Below are positions 1 to 6,223 of a stretch of DNA of 9,329 nucleotides, piece after piece. The translations under genes were made by a program, and so were the position numbers. The stretch comes from JASFJH01 sp050117725. Lineage in GTDB: Bacteria > Pseudomonadota > Gammaproteobacteria > AKS1. The DNA lies in NCBI GenBank assembly GCA_050117725.1, contig JASFME010000079.1, positions 1 through 9,329 on the forward strand, read 5' to 3'. The notes below the pieces were generated by a model. That model was not told where the DNA came from. It did not search any database and worked only from the letters and a program-made list of their open reading frames with translations. Each line of letters opens with the position of its first letter. Position 1 is the first letter of the stretch.

Positions 1-310
1 TTGCACGTCAGCGTTGCTAACTGCTTGTTTCTTGTAATAGTGCAGTATGCACAAGATCTTGTTGTATTATAAAAACAACATGTTTCATAAAAACCACAGC
101 TATTATGCATAATGAAACATGTCGAAACATTATATGAGAACATAATGATAGTGTGAAGGAATTTCTGGGCGACAATAACCCTATGTGTTAAAAGGAAAAA
201 AGATCGAAATGCAGAGGTCCCGGCCGATAAACCGGAGCCTGTGCCCGGTAATGCACACCAGCTTGGGCGAAGCCGCTCCTTCCCTGTTTGCCGATCAGTA
301 GCACAGGCAC
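1..310. other. AT-rich, palindrome-dense non-coding region upstream of rlmI
   Basis: No convincing gene is visible here. By hand count the first 180 bases are about 34% GC, against a clearly GC-rich remainder of the window, and the change happens near position 200. Palindromes seen directly are ACAAGATCTTGT (51-62, perfect 12 bp), TGTTGT/ACAACA arms (60-65 and 75-80), ATTATGCATAAT (102-113, perfect 12 bp) and an 11-bp inverted repeat ACATGTTTCAT (78-88) / ATGAAACATGT (112-122). The motif GAAACAT recurs at 114-120 and 124-130, and inverted at 80-86. This could be an operator region for a divergent gene to the left, or the remnant of an acquired element; the sequence alone does not decide. Confidence 0.6.
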
Positions 311-398
311 ATGCCGGGCCTGTCGCCAGCAACGATGCTCCACCCGGGTATAAATAGTGTCCGCCTGGATAAACAACAAACTGGCATCGCAGCAGGGG

Positions 399-407
399 TG
401 CTACAAT
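399..407 (+). promoter_or_regulatory. Candidate extended -10 promoter of rlmI
   Basis: TG-C-TACAAT matches an extended -10 element (TGnTAnAAT). Exactly 8 nt separate it from the rlmI ATG at 416, so transcription would begin about 2-3 nt before the start codon. No good -35 hexamer is seen at the expected spacing, which is usual for extended -10 promoters. No Shine-Dalgarno precedes the ATG, which fits a near-leaderless mRNA. An alternative -10, TATAAA at 349-354, would give a leader of about 55 nt. Confidence 0.45.
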
Positions 408-415
408 GCCGCGCC

Positions 416-1606
416 ATGAATGCTTCACTTCCCTCCCTGCGCCTGAAAAAGCGCGAAGAACGCCGGGTCCGCCAGGGCCATCCGTGGGTGTACAGCAACG
501 AGGTCGACACGAAGGCCACACCGCTTAGTGCGTTTGCACCCGGTGACACGGCGCAGGTACTGGCCGCAGATGGCAAGCTGCTCGGCACGGCCATGGTCAA
601 CCCGAACTCGCTGATCTGCGCGCGCCTGTTTGCGCGGCGCATCGCGGTACTCGATGAGGCGCTGCTGACGCACCGGGTTGAACGCGCCCTGGCGCTGCGT
701 GAACGGCTCTACCCGCAACCTTATTACCGTCTCGTGTATGGTGAATCCGATGGCTTGCCCGGGCTGGTGGTGGACCGCTTTGGCCCGGTTGTCGTGGCGC
801 AGAGCACAACCGCCGGCATGGAGCGTTGCCAGGAACACGTGGCCGCGGTACTGCACAGGTTACCCGGTGTCGACACGCTGATCTGGCGCAACGATAGCGA
901 TGCGCGCCAGCTCGAAGGGCTCGAACAATATACGGGCGTGGCATTTGGTGAACTGCCCGAACAGCTCGAGGTGATCGAGGGCGATGTAAGATTTCACGTG
1001 CCGGCCATGCGCGGCCAGAAAACCGGCTGGTTTTTTGATCAGCGCGACAATCGTCTGCGCCTGCGTGACTACGCCAGGGGGATGCGCGTGCTGGATGCCT
1101 TTGCTTACATGGGGGGCTGGGGCGTCGGTGCGGCCGTCGCCGGTGCCGCTTCGGTCACGGCGATTGAAACCTCTTCGCCGGCGGCGCAGGCCATCCGTGA
1201 CAATGCCGCGCGCAACGATGTCGAGGTGAACGTGATCGAGGACGATGCCTTTGCCGCATTGAAACAACTGCGCGAGGCGGGCGAGCGTTTCGACGTGATC
1301 AATGTCGATCCGCCGGCCTTTATCAAGCGTCGCAAGGATGTGAAGAACGGCGAGGAGGCCTACACACGCGTCAACCGGCTGGCGATGCAACTGCTCGGCG
1401 CCGACGGCATTCTCGTTACGTCGTCATGTTCCTATCACCTGCGCGAGGATGTGTACCTGCGCCTGCTGGCAGCGGCCGCGCGCAAGTCCGGCCGCACACT
1501 GCAGGTGCTCGAGCGCCGTGGCCAGGCAGCGGACCACCCGGTCCTGCCGGCCATGCCCGAGTCGCGCTACCTGAAGACCTATATCCTGCGCGTACTGGCA
1601 CACTGA
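416..1606 (+). CDS. rlmI: 23S rRNA (cytosine-C5)-methyltransferase, RlmI-like
   Basis: This is a 396-residue class I SAM-dependent RNA methyltransferase. E. coli RlmI, which makes m5C1962 in 23S rRNA, is the same length. An N-terminal PUA-type RNA-binding domain covers about residues 5-80 (basic start, then GHPWVYSNEV). The middle carries QKTGWFFDQRDNR (201-213). The SAM-binding motif I is LDAFAYMGGWGVGA (226-239), motif IV is DPPAF (298-302), and SSCS (336-339) supplies the likely catalytic Cys338. E. coli has DPPKF where this protein has DPPAF, a small departure. An in-frame ATG at 311 would add 35 residues that resemble nothing in the family and overlap the presumed promoter, so 416 is preferred. 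The gene ends 32 nt before lgt on the same strand. The family is clear; the exact target base is inferred. Confidence 0.88.
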   Translation: MNASLPSLRLKKREERRVRQGHPWVYSNEVDTKATPLSAFAPGDTAQVLAADGKLLGTAMVNPNSLICARLFARRIAVLDEALLTHRVERALALRERLYPQPYYRLVYGESDGLPGLVVDRFGPVVVAQSTTAGMERCQEHVAAVLHRLPGVDTLIWRNDSDARQLEGLEQYTGVAFGELPEQLEVIEGDVRFHVPAMRGQKTGWFFDQRDNRLRLRDYARGMRVLDAFAYMGGWGVGAAVAGAASVTAIETSSPAAQAIRDNAARNDVEVNVIEDDAFAALKQLREAGERFDVINVDPPAFIKRRKDVKNGEEAYTRVNRLAMQLLGADGILVTSSCSYHLREDVYLRLLAAAARKSGRTLQVLERRGQAADHPVLPAMPESRYLKTYILRVLAH

Positions 1607-1621
1607 CAGCGGCGCGAGCCG

Positions 1622-1630
1622 TGCTAACAT
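1622..1630 (+). promoter_or_regulatory. Candidate extended -10 promoter of lgt
   Basis: TG-C-TAACAT lies in the short gap after rlmI. It ends 8 nt before the lgt ATG at 1639, the same spacing as the element before rlmI. It would allow a near-leaderless lgt-thyA transcript in addition to read-through from rlmI. Sequence-only prediction. Confidence 0.4.
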
Positions 1631-1638
1631 AGGCGACC

Positions 1639-2436
1639 ATGTTGACCTACCCGAACATCGACCCCGTTGCTTTTCGCGTGTTTGACTGGCCGATCCACTG
1701 GTACGGCATTACCTACCTGGTTGGTTTTCTCGGCGGCTGGTGGCTGGGCCGCGTGCGTGCCGCATCGGCAGGCTGGACGCGCGAGCAGGTCGGCGACATT
1801 GTGTTTTACGCCGCGATCGGCGTGATTCTCGGCGGCCGGCTCGGTTACCTGTTGTTTTACGCGCCGTTTCTGCCCGAGGCGGAGCGTGCGCCGTTCTGGG
1901 CGATCTGGCAGGGCGGTATGTCGTTCCACGGCGGGCTGGTCGGTGTGATCGTCGCGATGTGGCTGTTTGGCCTGGTCAGCAAGAAGGGTTTCTGGGCGGT
2001 GGCCGATTTTATTGCGCCGCTGACGCCCATTGGCCTCGGCGCCGGCCGCATTGGCAATTTTATCAATGGCGAACTGTGGGGCCGGGTCACGGACATGCCC
2101 TGGGCCATGGTGTTCCCGACCGGCGGACCATTGCCGCGGCACCCGTCGATGCTGTATGAGTTTTTCCTCGAAGGCGTCGTGCTGTTCATCCTGCTGTGGT
2201 GGTACAGCCGCAAGCCTCGGCCGCGCATGGCCGTATCCGGCCTGTTCCTGCTCGGTTACGGCACGTTCCGTTTCCTGGTCGAGTTTGTGCGCGAGCCGGA
2301 CCCGCAACTCGGTTACCTGGCCTTCGACTGGTTTACCATGGGGCAGGCCCTGAGCCTGCCGATGATCCTGTTCGGTTCGGGATTGATTCTGGTCGCGTAC
2401 CGTCGTGACAATAGTTCGGCAGAGGGGGCCGCGTAA
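1639..2436 (+). CDS. lgt: Phosphatidylglycerol–prolipoprotein diacylglyceryl transferase
   Basis: Lgt moves the diacylglyceryl group of phosphatidylglycerol onto the lipobox cysteine of prolipoproteins. This is the first step of lipoprotein maturation, in the inner membrane. The protein has 265 residues, within the family range (E. coli about 291), with hydrophobic segments near 22-38, 55-75, 98-114, 173-190, 198-214 and 236-254. Family hallmarks are HWYGITYLVGF (20-30), FHGGL with His97 (equivalent to the essential E. coli His103), the Lgt signature GRIGNFINGELWGR (136-149), RHPSMLYE (167-174), EFVREPD (215-221) and MGQALSLPM (234-242). A recognisable Shine-Dalgarno is lacking. The stop lies 4 nt before the thyA ATG, so lgt and thyA are almost certainly co-transcribed, a pairing common in gammaproteobacteria. 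Confidence 0.96.
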   Translation: MLTYPNIDPVAFRVFDWPIHWYGITYLVGFLGGWWLGRVRAASAGWTREQVGDIVFYAAIGVILGGRLGYLLFYAPFLPEAERAPFWAIWQGGMSFHGGLVGVIVAMWLFGLVSKKGFWAVADFIAPLTPIGLGAGRIGNFINGELWGRVTDMPWAMVFPTGGPLPRHPSMLYEFFLEGVVLFILLWWYSRKPRPRMAVSGLFLLGYGTFRFLVEFVREPDPQLGYLAFDWFTMGQALSLPMILFGSGLILVAYRRDNSSAEGAA

Positions 2437-2440
2437 CACC

Positions 2441-3274
2441 ATGCAGCAGTATCTTGAACTCATGCGTCATGTCCGGGATAACGGCACAGCAAAGGGTGAT
2501 CGCACCGGCACGGGGACGAAAAGCGTGTTTGGTTACCAGATGCGGTTTGATCTGCAACAGGGCTTTCCCCTCGTCACGACCAAGAAATGCCACCTGCGTT
2601 CGATTGTTCACGAGCTGTTGTGGTTCCTGCGGGGTGACACGAACACGCGCTACCTGAAAGAAAACGGTGTCAGCATCTGGGACGAGTGGGCCGATGAAAA
2701 CGGCGATCTCGGCCCCGTGTATGGCTACCAGTGGCGCAGCTGGCCAACCCCGGACGGCCGGCATATTGACCAGATCAAAGAGGTCGTCGCGCAACTGAAA
2801 ACCAACCCGAACTCGCGGCGTATCATTATCAATGCCTGGAACGTCGCCGACCTGCCGGATGAAAGCATTTCGCCACAGGCCAATGTGAAGAATAACAAGA
2901 TGGCACTGGCGCCGTGCCATGCCTTTATCCAGTTTTATGTTGCCGATGGCAAGCTGTCCTGCCAGTTGTACCAGCGCAGTGCCGATATTTTTCTCGGCGT
3001 ACCGTTCAATATCGCTTCCTATGCACTCCTGACTATGATGCTGGCACAGGTATGTGACCTGGAACACGGTGAGTTCATTCATACGCTCGGTGATGCCCAC
3101 CTTTACAACAACCATGCTGAACAGGTTGAAGAACAGCTTGGCCGCACGCCGTATCCCTTGCCCGGCATGAAGATCAACCCGGAGGTCAAGGACATTTTTG
3201 CCTTCAGCTTCGAGGATTTTGAATTAACAGACTACCAGTCGCATCCCCACATAAAGGCGCCCGTGGCGATTTGA
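2441..3274 (+). CDS. thyA: Thymidylate synthase
   Basis: ThyA methylates dUMP to dTMP using 5,10-methylenetetrahydrofolate and releases dihydrofolate. The protein has 277 residues against 264 in E. coli. It shows RTGTGT (21-26, dUMP phosphate arginine), the RR pair at 126-127, MALAPCH with nucleophile Cys159, LYQRSADIFLGVPFNIASY and the C-terminal IKAPVAI. The 13 extra residues form one insertion, DESISPQANVKNN (140-152), just before the active-site loop. From memory, several other gammaproteobacterial ThyA proteins share this insertion. The start at 2441 fits the E. coli N terminus. GAGGGGG at 2422-2428 is a plausible but rather distant ribosome-binding site, 12 nt from the ATG and inside the lgt 3' end, implying translational coupling. 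An ATG at 2405 in frame would overlap lgt and add 12 non-homologous residues. Confidence 0.97.
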   Translation: MQQYLELMRHVRDNGTAKGDRTGTGTKSVFGYQMRFDLQQGFPLVTTKKCHLRSIVHELLWFLRGDTNTRYLKENGVSIWDEWADENGDLGPVYGYQWRSWPTPDGRHIDQIKEVVAQLKTNPNSRRIIINAWNVADLPDESISPQANVKNNKMALAPCHAFIQFYVADGKLSCQLYQRSADIFLGVPFNIASYALLTMMLAQVCDLEHGEFIHTLGDAHLYNNHAEQVEEQLGRTPYPLPGMKINPEVKDIFAFSFEDFELTDYQSHPHIKAPVAI

Positions 3275-3307
3275 TAGAAACCGGAGTGGTATAAAAAATA
3301 GACCACC

Positions 3308-3379
3308 CACCCTGACCCTCCCCCTCAAGGGGGAGGGAAAAGTATCCCACTCCTTGACGGGAGGGGTGAGGGGAGGGTG
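3308..3379. repeat. Palindromic repeat element (REP-like) between thyA and cnoX
   Basis: The left arm at 3308-3329 (CACCCTGACCCTCCCCCT then CAAG) is an imperfect inverted copy of the right arm at 3353-3379. The arms differ mainly by a 5-nt length difference in the GAGGGG tract. The left half alone also folds as a perfect 9-bp hairpin: CCCTCCCCC (3316-3324), loop TCAA, GGGGGAGGG (3329-3337). Only AAAA follows, with no U-tract, so it is not a typical intrinsic terminator. C-rich palindromes of this look occur as dispersed intergenic repeats in many proteobacterial genomes; copy number here cannot be seen from one window. Confidence 0.7.
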
Positions 3380-3454
3380 AATACGCTTGATACAGGCTGG
3401 AGGGATCCTGTACTTCCTTTGCCTGCTACGTTTAGAGATTGATGGAAGAGAGTC

Positions 3455-4315
3455 ATGGCTGAAGCCTATATATTCGACGCAGACGCGAGCAACTTTAACG
3501 ATGTGGTCGTCGGCAACTCGCACAAGCTGCCGGTGCTCGTGGATTTCTGGGCCGAGTGGTGTCAGCCCTGCCAGTCGTTGATCCCGATCCTGCATAAACT
3601 CGCCGAAGACATGGCCGGCCAGTTCATCCTTGCCAAGGTCAACAGTGATGAACAACAGGAACTTGCGCAGCGGTATGGCGTCCGCAGCCTGCCGACCGTG
3701 AAGTTGTTCGTGAACGGCGAGATCGTTGATGAGTTCATGGGTGTGCAGCCGGAATCACAGATCGTCGCCATGCTCGACAAGTACCTCGTGCGTGAGTCGG
3801 ACAACATCATGGCCGCCGCGTTACAGGAATACCAGCAGGGTAATGTCGAGGTGGCCATTCAGAAGATGGCCGAGGCTGCCGCCATGGACCCGGCCAACCT
3901 GCGCGTGCAACTCATGTATGCACGCGTCCTGGCCGAGCATGACCGGGGTGAGGAGGCACGGCAGATCATCAACAAGCTGCCTGCCGACCAGCAGGCCGAT
4001 CCGGAAGTGGCCAGTCTCAAGGCACAGCTCGAGTTTGCCGCGCAGGCGGGTGCCGCGGGTGATGCCAATGATTTGCTGGCGCGCATTGAACAGGACCCCG
4101 ATGACCATGCCGCCCGTGAACAGCTCAGTGTTGTGTATGTCAGTACACATGATTACGCGAAGGCGCTGGAACAATGCCTGGAGATCATGAAACGGGACCG
4201 CAGTTACCATGATGATGCCGGGCGCAAGGGCATGCTGCGGATATTTGAACTGCTCGGTAACGAGGGTCCGATCGTGACCGAGTACCGGCGTAAAATGTCG
4301 TCATTACTGTTTTAA
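3455..4315 (+). CDS. cnoX: Thioredoxin-domain / TPR co-chaperone, CnoX (YbbN) family
   Basis: This 286-residue cytoplasmic protein has an N-terminal thioredoxin fold (about 5-110) and a C-terminal TPR-like helical region (about 115-286), the layout of E. coli CnoX/YbbN. In E. coli this protein protects unfolded proteins during oxidative (chlorine) stress and hands them to GroEL. The active site reads WCQPC (Cys36, Cys39), and SLPT (78-81) holds the conserved cis-proline Pro80. E. coli YbbN has lost the first cysteine, so this version may also do thiol–disulfide exchange. The TPR part includes ALQEYQQGNVEVAIQKMAEA and a final YRRKMSSLLF. The ATG at 3455 follows GGAAGAGAG (3445-3453) as a weak, close ribosome-binding site; an out-of-frame ATG at 3442 is not used. 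The gene sits between thyA and folA, isolated by repeats, so it probably has its own promoter. Confidence 0.88.
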   Translation: MAEAYIFDADASNFNDVVVGNSHKLPVLVDFWAEWCQPCQSLIPILHKLAEDMAGQFILAKVNSDEQQELAQRYGVRSLPTVKLFVNGEIVDEFMGVQPESQIVAMLDKYLVRESDNIMAAALQEYQQGNVEVAIQKMAEAAAMDPANLRVQLMYARVLAEHDRGEEARQIINKLPADQQADPEVASLKAQLEFAAQAGAAGDANDLLARIEQDPDDHAAREQLSVVYVSTHDYAKALEQCLEIMKRDRSYHDDAGRKGMLRIFELLGNEGPIVTEYRRKMSSLLF

Positions 4316-4324
4316 CCCGTTTTT

Positions 4325-4406
4325 AACGCAAAGACACAGAGTGCGCAAAGATTTTTTCATTACGTTATAGTACCTGGCGTCCTTTGCGACTCCGCGTCTC
4401 TGCGTT
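4325..4406. repeat. Imperfect inverted repeat of 'AACGCAAAGAC' type between cnoX and folA
   Basis: The left arm (4325-4350) begins AACGCAAAGACACAGAGTG. The right arm (4382-4406), reverse-complemented, begins AACGCAGAGACGCGGAGT. The two 25-26 nt arms match at most positions and flank a 31-nt spacer. TTTTTT follows both arms (4352-4357 and 4410-4415), so the folded RNA could end the cnoX transcript. Repeats of this general sequence are widespread between genes in environmental bacteria, and I infer this is a non-autonomous dispersed element rather than a gene-specific site. The spacer contains TTATAGTA (4365-4372), a possible -10 box for folA. Confidence 0.72.
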
Positions 4407-4436
4407 GGGTTTTTTATAGTTTTTTAAATTATTAGA

Positions 4437-4928
4437 ATGAAAATTTCCTTAATTGCCGCGATGGCCGACGACCGTGTCATCGGTATCCACAACTCCCTGC
4501 CGTGGAAACTGCCGGCGGATATGCAATGGTTCCGCAGGCATACGCTGGGCAAGCCTGTGGTCATGGGGCGCAAGACCTTTGACTCGTTTGGTGGCAGGCC
4601 ACTGCCGCAACGCACGAATATCGTCGTAACCTCGGACCGCGACTACGTCGCCGAGGGTGCCGTTGTGGTGCACTCGATTGACGAGGCACTGCAGGCGGCC
4701 GGTGACGCGGATGAGGTCATGGTCATCGGCGGGGCATCTTTCTATGAGCAGCTGTTGCCACGCGCCGATCGTTTTTATATCACGCAGGTGCATGGCCGCT
4801 TCGAGGGCGATGCCTGGTTCCCGGAATATGAATCGTACGGCTGGCGTGAAGTCGCGCGTGAGGAATACGCCGCTGATGACAATAATCCTTATGCAATGAC
4901 ATTCATGATCCTGGAACGCGAGGGGTGA
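4437..4928 (+). CDS. folA: Dihydrofolate reductase
   Basis: FolA reduces dihydrofolate to tetrahydrofolate with NADPH, regenerating the cofactor consumed by ThyA; it is the trimethoprim target. The protein has 163 residues (E. coli 159). The N terminus MKISLIAAMADDRVIG is typical. LPWKLPADMQWF holds the catalytic acid Asp28 (E. coli Asp27) and the Met20-loop tryptophan Trp23. VVMGRKTFDSFGGRPLPQRTN is the NADPH-binding stretch, followed by VMVIGGASFYEQLLP with its Gly-Gly cis-peptide. No Shine-Dalgarno is visible: the upstream bases are TTTTTTAAATTATTAGA, AT-rich and downstream of a repeat element. Translation may rely on an unstructured A/U-rich leader. The gene ends 5 nt before a strong hairpin and converges on apaH. 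Confidence 0.96.
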   Translation: MKISLIAAMADDRVIGIHNSLPWKLPADMQWFRRHTLGKPVVMGRKTFDSFGGRPLPQRTNIVVTSDRDYVAEGAVVVHSIDEALQAAGDADEVMVIGGASFYEQLLPRADRFYITQVHGRFEGDAWFPEYESYGWREVAREEYAADDNNPYAMTFMILEREG

Positions 4929-4933
4929 AACAC

Positions 4934-4983
4934 AGTTGGCAGTTGCCTCAACCATCTGCGATGGTTCGAGGCAACTGCCAACT
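4934..4983. terminator. Near-perfect 50-nt hairpin between convergent folA and apaH
   Basis: The left arm at 4934-4956 (AGTTGGCAGTTGCCTC…ACCATC) pairs with the right arm at 4960-4983 over about 23 bp, with a single bulged base and a TGC loop. On the plus strand it is followed by ATGTTTTCGG; on the minus strand by GTGTTTCACC. It most likely serves both converging transcripts as a terminator or 3'-end stabiliser, although the U-tracts are short. The apaH stop codon (4982-4984) lies inside the right arm. Confidence 0.65.
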
Positions 4984-5809
4984 ATGTTTTCGGTTTTTGC
5001 GCGCCGGGGCAATCGACTTCTATGAGCCGGTCTTCTTCGATACACCAGGCGGTAAGCGTGCCACCCCACAGGCAACCTGTGTCGAGTGACACAAGCTGCG
5101 GGTTGTGAATGCGGCCGAGTGTCGACCAGTGGCCAAAGGCAATCCGCGTGTCGGCACTGCGGCGTGTCGGGACTTCGAACCATGGCATCAGGTCTGCGGC
5201 CTGCGCCCCGGGCCTGCACTTGGTTATGAGTTCGAGGCGGCCGTAAGCATTGCAGTAGCGCAGGCGGGTAAAGCAGTTCGTGATAAAGCGCAGGCGATCG
5301 ACACCCTCGAGGCCTTCATCCCATGTATCCGGTTCATTGCCGTACATGTCACCGAGAAACGCAATGTAATGCTCCCCGCGCAACACCTGTTCGACCTCGT
5401 GGGCACAGGCCTGCGCGGTGGCAATGTCCCATTGTGGCGGCAGGCCGGCATGCACGAGCGCGGTATTGTGTGTGACATCCACGTGCATGAGGGGCCGGTT
5501 GCGTAACCATGCAAGCATTTCCTCACGATCATCGGCATCGAGGATATCACCGATGGTGTCGTTGCGATGTGCGCGGAACCGGCCATGAGCGACGGCGAGT
5601 GTATGCAGATCATGATTGCCGAGCACGGTGATAGCGCGTTCGCCCAGTGCCATGATGAAGCGCAGCGTGTCGGCGGAGGCCGGGCCACGGTTGACCAGGT
5701 CGCCGGTAAACCACACCGTGTCGGCGGCAGGGTCGAAGCGGCAGGTATCGAGCAGGCGCTTCAGTTCATCCAGGCAACCCTGGATATCACCGATAACATA
5801 CGTCGCCAT
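4982..5809 (-). CDS. apaH: Symmetrical bis(5'-nucleosyl)-tetraphosphatase (diadenosine tetraphosphatase)
   Basis: ApaH cleaves Ap4A symmetrically into two ADP and controls alarmone levels; in E. coli it also removes Np4 caps from RNA. The 275-residue length fits the family (E. coli 280). Metallophosphatase motifs appear in order: GDIQGC (7-12), GDLVNRGP (36-43) and GNHDLHT (64-70). Further on come VHAGLPPQWD and an FGHWSTLG segment that carries the late metal-binding histidine. The start ATG overlaps the apaG stop by one base (TGATG, reading from 5811 to 5807), and no independent Shine-Dalgarno is seen, so apaH translation should be coupled to apaG. Confidence 0.95.
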   Translation of the reverse strand: MATYVIGDIQGCLDELKRLLDTCRFDPAADTVWFTGDLVNRGPASADTLRFIMALGERAITVLGNHDLHTLAVAHGRFRAHRNDTIGDILDADDREEMLAWLRNRPLMHVDVTHNTALVHAGLPPQWDIATAQACAHEVEQVLRGEHYIAFLGDMYGNEPDTWDEGLEGVDRLRFITNCFTRLRYCNAYGRLELITKCRPGAQAADLMPWFEVPTRRSADTRIAFGHWSTLGRIHNPQLVSLDTGCLWGGTLTAWCIEEDRLIEVDCPGAQKPKT

Positions 5810-6192
5810 CAGTGCAGGGCATGTGGCAGTGACAGGGTAAATTGCGGAATGACCGCCTCGAATTCGACGCCGTCATCGGCACGCATCTGGTAGCTGCCGC
5901 GCATGTCGCCGACCGGGGTTTCGAGGATCGTACCGCTGGTGTACTCATAACTCTCACCGGGTTGCAGGTGCGGCTGTTCACCGACGACGCCGTCACCGCG
6001 GACCTCTTCGGTCTTGCCATTGCCGTGCGTGATCACCCAGTGGCGGGTAAGCAGCTGCGCCGGCACTGTGCCATCATTGCGGATCGTGATGGTATAGACG
6101 AACACATAGCGGTCGTGCTCGGGATCGGACTGTTCCGGGACAAAGGCATTTGCTACCGAAACATGGATGTTGTACTTCGCATCGTCATTCAT
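5809..6192 (-). CDS. apaG: ApaG protein (Co2+/Mg2+ efflux-associated, DUF525 domain)
   Basis: This is a 127-residue single-domain ApaG protein (E. coli 125), an all-beta fibronectin-III-like fold. Diagnostic stretches are RYVFVYTITIRNDG (28-41), GDGVVGEQPHLQPGESYEYT (66-85) and ETPVGDMRGSYQM (91-103). ApaG is linked genetically to cobalt resistance and to apaH, and its biochemical function is unsettled. An in-frame extension upstream to 6267 would overlap the end of glk and add 25 unrelated residues, so the ATG at 6192 is preferred; it is preceded by GGAAACACTGACCTGCACC, a weak ribosome-binding context. The 31-nt gap from the glk stop and the 1-nt overlap with apaH indicate a glk-apaG-apaH operon. 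In E. coli apaGH instead follow rsmA. Confidence 0.92.
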   Translation of the reverse strand: MNDDAKYNIHVSVANAFVPEQSDPEHDRYVFVYTITIRNDGTVPAQLLTRHWVITHGNGKTEEVRGDGVVGEQPHLQPGESYEYTSGTILETPVGDMRGSYQMRADDGVEFEAVIPQFTLSLPHALH

Positions 6193-6223
6193 GGTGCAGG
6201 TCAGTGTTTCCTGTGGTGTGTGA

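Noticed and set aside
209..301. Plus-strand 30-codon frame (starts MQRSRPINRS) after an AAAAGGAAAA tract
   Set aside because: A purine-rich tract lies about 12 nt upstream, but the frame is short, low in signal and unsupported by any recognisable homology.
188..379. Minus-strand 63-codon frame upstream of rlmI
   Set aside because: It starts with TTG, has no ribosome-binding site, overlaps the rlmI promoter region and resembles no family I know.
311..415. 35-residue N-terminal extension of RlmI
   Set aside because: The 416 start gives the exact family length and a clean PUA domain start; the extension has no family resemblance and overlaps the -10 candidate.
1624..2463. 279-codon minus-strand frame opposite lgt
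   Set aside because: A shadow of lgt, which shows the full Lgt signature and membrane segments; the antisense protein is low-complexity and unrecognisable.
3308..3379. CRISPR-like or tandem repeat in the C/G-rich block
   Set aside because: It is one inverted repeat, not regularly spaced direct repeats, and there are no cas genes.
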